From NCBI RefSeq assembly GCF_947494025.1, contig NZ_CANLTQ010000008.1, positions 1 through 64,000 on the forward strand: a DNA stretch of 64,000 bases, in the 5' to 3' direction. A model generated the notes under the pieces. The model saw only the letters and a list, made by a program, of their open reading frames with translations, made no database searches and was not told where the DNA came from. Numbering within the stretch: position 1 is the first letter of the stretch; every line of letters begins with the position of its first letter. Both the position numbers and the translations under genes were made by a program. This stretch comes from an uncultured Jannaschia sp. (lineage in GTDB: Bacteria > Pseudomonadota > Alphaproteobacteria > Rhodobacterales > Rhodobacteraceae). This document shows positions 62,250-64,000 of this stretch, one piece after another.

Positions 62250-63655
62250 CGCCCGGCCTCCGCCCAGTAGCCCTCGAAGATCTCCTCCACCGACGGCTCC
62301 CGCGCGGCGATCGTGCGGACGATCTTGGTCGTCTGCATGAAGTGCCGCCAGTGCAGGTTGTCGTCGATCGAGTTGCCCCCCCAGGATCCGCAGCCCATGG
62401 AGAGCGAGAACGGCATCCCGTTGTCGAAGCTGCCGCCGGTCGCGAAGGCATGCGGCTGGTTCACGATCACCCGGCAGGTCGGCAGCGTCTGCCCGAGCGC
62501 CACCGGCCGCGCCGCATCCGCGGAATGCAGGCCCACCGAATGGCCCGCGCCCTGGTGGTCGAGGATCGCCCGCGCGATCCGCACCGCGTCGTCGTAATCC
62601 CGCGCCCGGTAGAGCGCCACCACGCGGGACAGCTTCTCCCCCGAAAGCGGGTGCTCCGGCCCGATGCCCCCCGTCTCCACCGCCACGAAGCGCGTCCCCT
62701 CGGGCACCGCGTCCGAGAGGCCCAGTTTCGCGACCAGGACGTCCGCGTCCTGCGCGATGATTTCGCGGTTCAGGCGCCCGTCCGGGAAGAGCCGCGCCTC
62801 GACCTCCGCCGCGCGGGCGGCGGGCACGGTCGCGCCCCCCTCCCCCGCCAGCGCGTCGACAAACGCGTCGTAGACGGCGTCCACCACCACGAGGGCGTTC
62901 TCCGAGGAGCAGGACGTCGCGTTGTCGAAGCATTTCGACGCCGCGATCCTCGCCGCCGCCGCGGGCAGATCCGCCGTCTCATCCACGATCACGGTGACGT
63001 TGCCCGCCCCCACGCCCATCGCCGGGGTGCCGCTGGAATAGGCGCGGCGCACGTTGTCCTGGCTCCCCGTCACCACGGCGAGGTCGCAAAGCTCCAGCAG
63101 CCGCTGCGTGTCCGCCTTGGAACCCGGCGGCGGCACCATCTGCACGAGGTCCGGATCCTCCCCGATCTTGCGGAACTCGGCGTGGATGTAGTCCAGAAGC
63201 GCCTCGCAGCAGGCCACCCCCTTGGGCGAGGGCGACAGAACGATCGCGTTGCCGCATTTCAAGGCGTTGACGACGTTGTTGGCGGGCGTCGCCGCCGGGT
63301 TGGTCGAGGGCACCACCGCGCCGATCACGCCCAGGGGCCGCGCGATCGTCGCGATCCCGGTATCCGGATCGTCCGACAGGATGCCGTGGGTCCGAGCCGT
63401 CCGGATGTCGCGCAGGAGGCCCAGCGTCTTGCGGTGGTTCTTGGTGACCTTGTCCTCCACATTGCCGAGCCCCGTCGTGCGCACGGCAAGCTCCGCCAAC
63501 GCCCGGTTCCGCCCCGGCTCCATGATCGCCCAGGCGGCGGCCATCGCGGCGCGGTCGTAGCGGGCCTGGCTCCCCTCCGCCTCGTAGCGGGCCTGCGCCC
63601 GGCGGGCCCGCGCGAACAGTTGATCGACCCGGCCGACGCCGTCGCTGCCATCCAT
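62246..63655 (-). CDS. sauS: CoA-acylating aldehyde dehydrogenase, probable sulfoacetaldehyde dehydrogenase
   Basis: The 469-residue enzyme belongs to the CoA-acylating dehydrogenase group (EutE/AdhE/SauS). Features are VTKNHRKTLGLLRDIRTART, GVIGAVVPSTNPAATPANNV, SSGTPAMGVGAGNVTVIVDE and the catalytic cysteine region CFDNATSCSSENALVV. GCGSWGGNSIDDNLHWRHFM closes the domain. It interconverts an acyl-CoA and aldehyde with NAD(P). The opening VTKNHRKTLG and surroundings fit SauS, making sulfoacetaldehyde from sulfoacetyl-CoA. Succinyl-CoA-type or other acylating dehydrogenases remain possible. GGGGAGGAGG precedes ATG 63655. Confidence 0.78.
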   Translation of the reverse strand: MDGSDGVGRVDQLFARARRAQARYEAEGSQARYDRAAMAAAWAIMEPGRNRALAELAVRTTGLGNVEDKVTKNHRKTLGLLRDIRTARTHGILSDDPDTGIATIARPLGVIGAVVPSTNPAATPANNVVNALKCGNAIVLSPSPKGVACCEALLDYIHAEFRKIGEDPDLVQMVPPPGSKADTQRLLELCDLAVVTGSQDNVRRAYSSGTPAMGVGAGNVTVIVDETADLPAAAARIAASKCFDNATSCSSENALVVVDAVYDAFVDALAGEGGATVPAARAAEVEARLFPDGRLNREIIAQDADVLVAKLGLSDAVPEGTRFVAVETGGIGPEHPLSGEKLSRVVALYRARDYDDAVRIARAILDHQGAGHSVGLHSADAARPVALGQTLPTCRVIVNQPHAFATGGSFDNGMPFSLSMGCGSWGGNSIDDNLHWRHFMQTTKIVRTIAAREPSVEEIFEGYWAEAGR

Positions 63656-63698
63656 GCGGACCTCCTCCCCGAAATCGCCGTGATCCAGACGTTACGGC

Positions 63699-63726
63699 AT
63701 GAAAATAGCGTTGCAAATGTTTTCAT
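63699..63726. promoter_or_regulatory. Candidate operator in the sauS/lacI divergent region
   Basis: Inverted arms ATGAAAA and TTTTCAT (63699-63705 and 63720-63726) flank a centre containing TTGCAA, between two divergent genes 90 nt apart. This is where a LacI-type regulator would bind. Confidence 0.5.
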
Positions 63727-63745
63727 CGGCGTTCTATCCGCGGAC

Positions 63746-64000
63746 ATGACCTCCTATCGGGCGGACATCACCACCGTCGCCCGCGCCGCCGGCGTTTCGC
63801 CCGCGACCGTGTCGCGCGTGCTCAACCATCCGGACCTCGTCAGCGCGCCGACCCGCAACCGGGTGGAGGCGGCGATCCGCGCCACGGGCTACATCCGCAA
63901 CCGCGCCGCGCAGTCGATGCACGGCCGGCGCAGCGCGACGCTGGGCCTCGTCGTGCCGACCGTGGATTACTCGATCTTCGCGGAGCTGGTGCAGAGCTTC
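63746..64000 (+). CDS. LacI-family transcriptional regulator, N-terminal part (cut by window end)
   Basis: The 85 residues present contain a full LacI helix-turn-helix (DITTVARAAGVSPATVSRVL, NHPDLVSAPTRNRVEAAIRA). The hinge TGYIRNRAAQSMHGRRSATL and the first strand of the effector domain (GLVVPTVDYSIFAEL) follow. It is divergent from the dehydrogenase-ligase-transporter operon and likely regulates it. The remainder lies beyond the window, so integrity is unknown. Confidence 0.88.
   Translation, partial: MTSYRADITTVARAAGVSPATVSRVLNHPDLVSAPTRNRVEAAIRATGYIRNRAAQSMHGRRSATLGLVVPTVDYSIFAELVQSF

Overview
The window is high-GC DNA with long same-strand gene blocks, stop/start overlaps of the ATGA and GTGA type, many ABC importers and an FNR-type site. 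Together these point to an alphaproteobacterium of the Rhodobacteraceae (Roseobacter/Paracoccus-like). No rRNA, tRNA or CRISPR was seen. The content is a scrap-filled left end followed by a catabolic island for host- or plankton-derived compounds.

Region 1 (1-5290) is a graveyard of insertion sequences: an IS256-family transposase tail, an IS66 TnpC pseudogene, an IS3-family pseudogene and an HvfC (DUF2063) remnant, with one intact VPLPA-CTERM surface protein between them. The two larger dead transposases carry five clean insertions of a 37-42 nt double-hairpin element. Deleting each one restores the conserved transposase frame. I regard this as the most novel observation. Region 2 (5288-7552) is a thiosulfate-type uptake and sulfurtransferase operon (YeeE transporter, tandem rhodanese, small membrane protein). 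Region 3 (8257-15460) is a LacI-controlled ABC importer of the FbpA/AfuA type with an inositol-monophosphatase-family phosphatase and a secreted GDPD/PI-PLC-like enzyme. It is probably for an organophosphate such as a glycerophospho- or inositol phosphate.

Region 4 (16058-18501) is davAB, the first two steps of lysine breakdown through 5-aminovalerate. It converges, with 3 nt between stops, on a complete dipeptide-type ABC operon (18505-23820). Region 5 (24107-36762) is a myo-inositol catabolic locus. It holds iolB, iolE, iolD, a fused iolC-DUF2090, an IbpA/IatP/IatA-type importer, an RpiR regulator, and divergent iolG with an IolI/Hyi-like isomerase. Two GGAA-N6-TTCC operators match the RpiR-type IolR site. 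A frameshifted Gfo/Idh/MocA gene lies at its right edge.

Region 6 (36839-41083) has an FNR-box-preceded universal stress protein and cytochrome c gene, then a large dCACHE-like/HAMP/PAS/GGDEF/EAL protein. Region 7 (41872-45685) is a Tat-exported molybdenum aldehyde oxidoreductase, PaoABC-like. Region 8 (46039-56470) starts with a GntR regulator and a second dipeptide-type ABC importer with a gamma-glutamyltransferase-like enzyme. It ends with carnitine-degradation genes: a BKACE enzyme and a carnitine dehydrogenase fused to a thioesterase. Region 9 (56516-57528) has a tiny lysine-rich protein and a toxin-antitoxin pair. Region 10 (57590-64000) resembles a sulfoacetate module: a tripartite tricarboxylate-type transporter, a CoA ligase, an acylating aldehyde dehydrogenase and a divergent LacI regulator cut by the window edge.

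Recurring regulatory architecture: in all four ABC operons a strong hairpin separates the binding-protein gene from the permease gene downstream.
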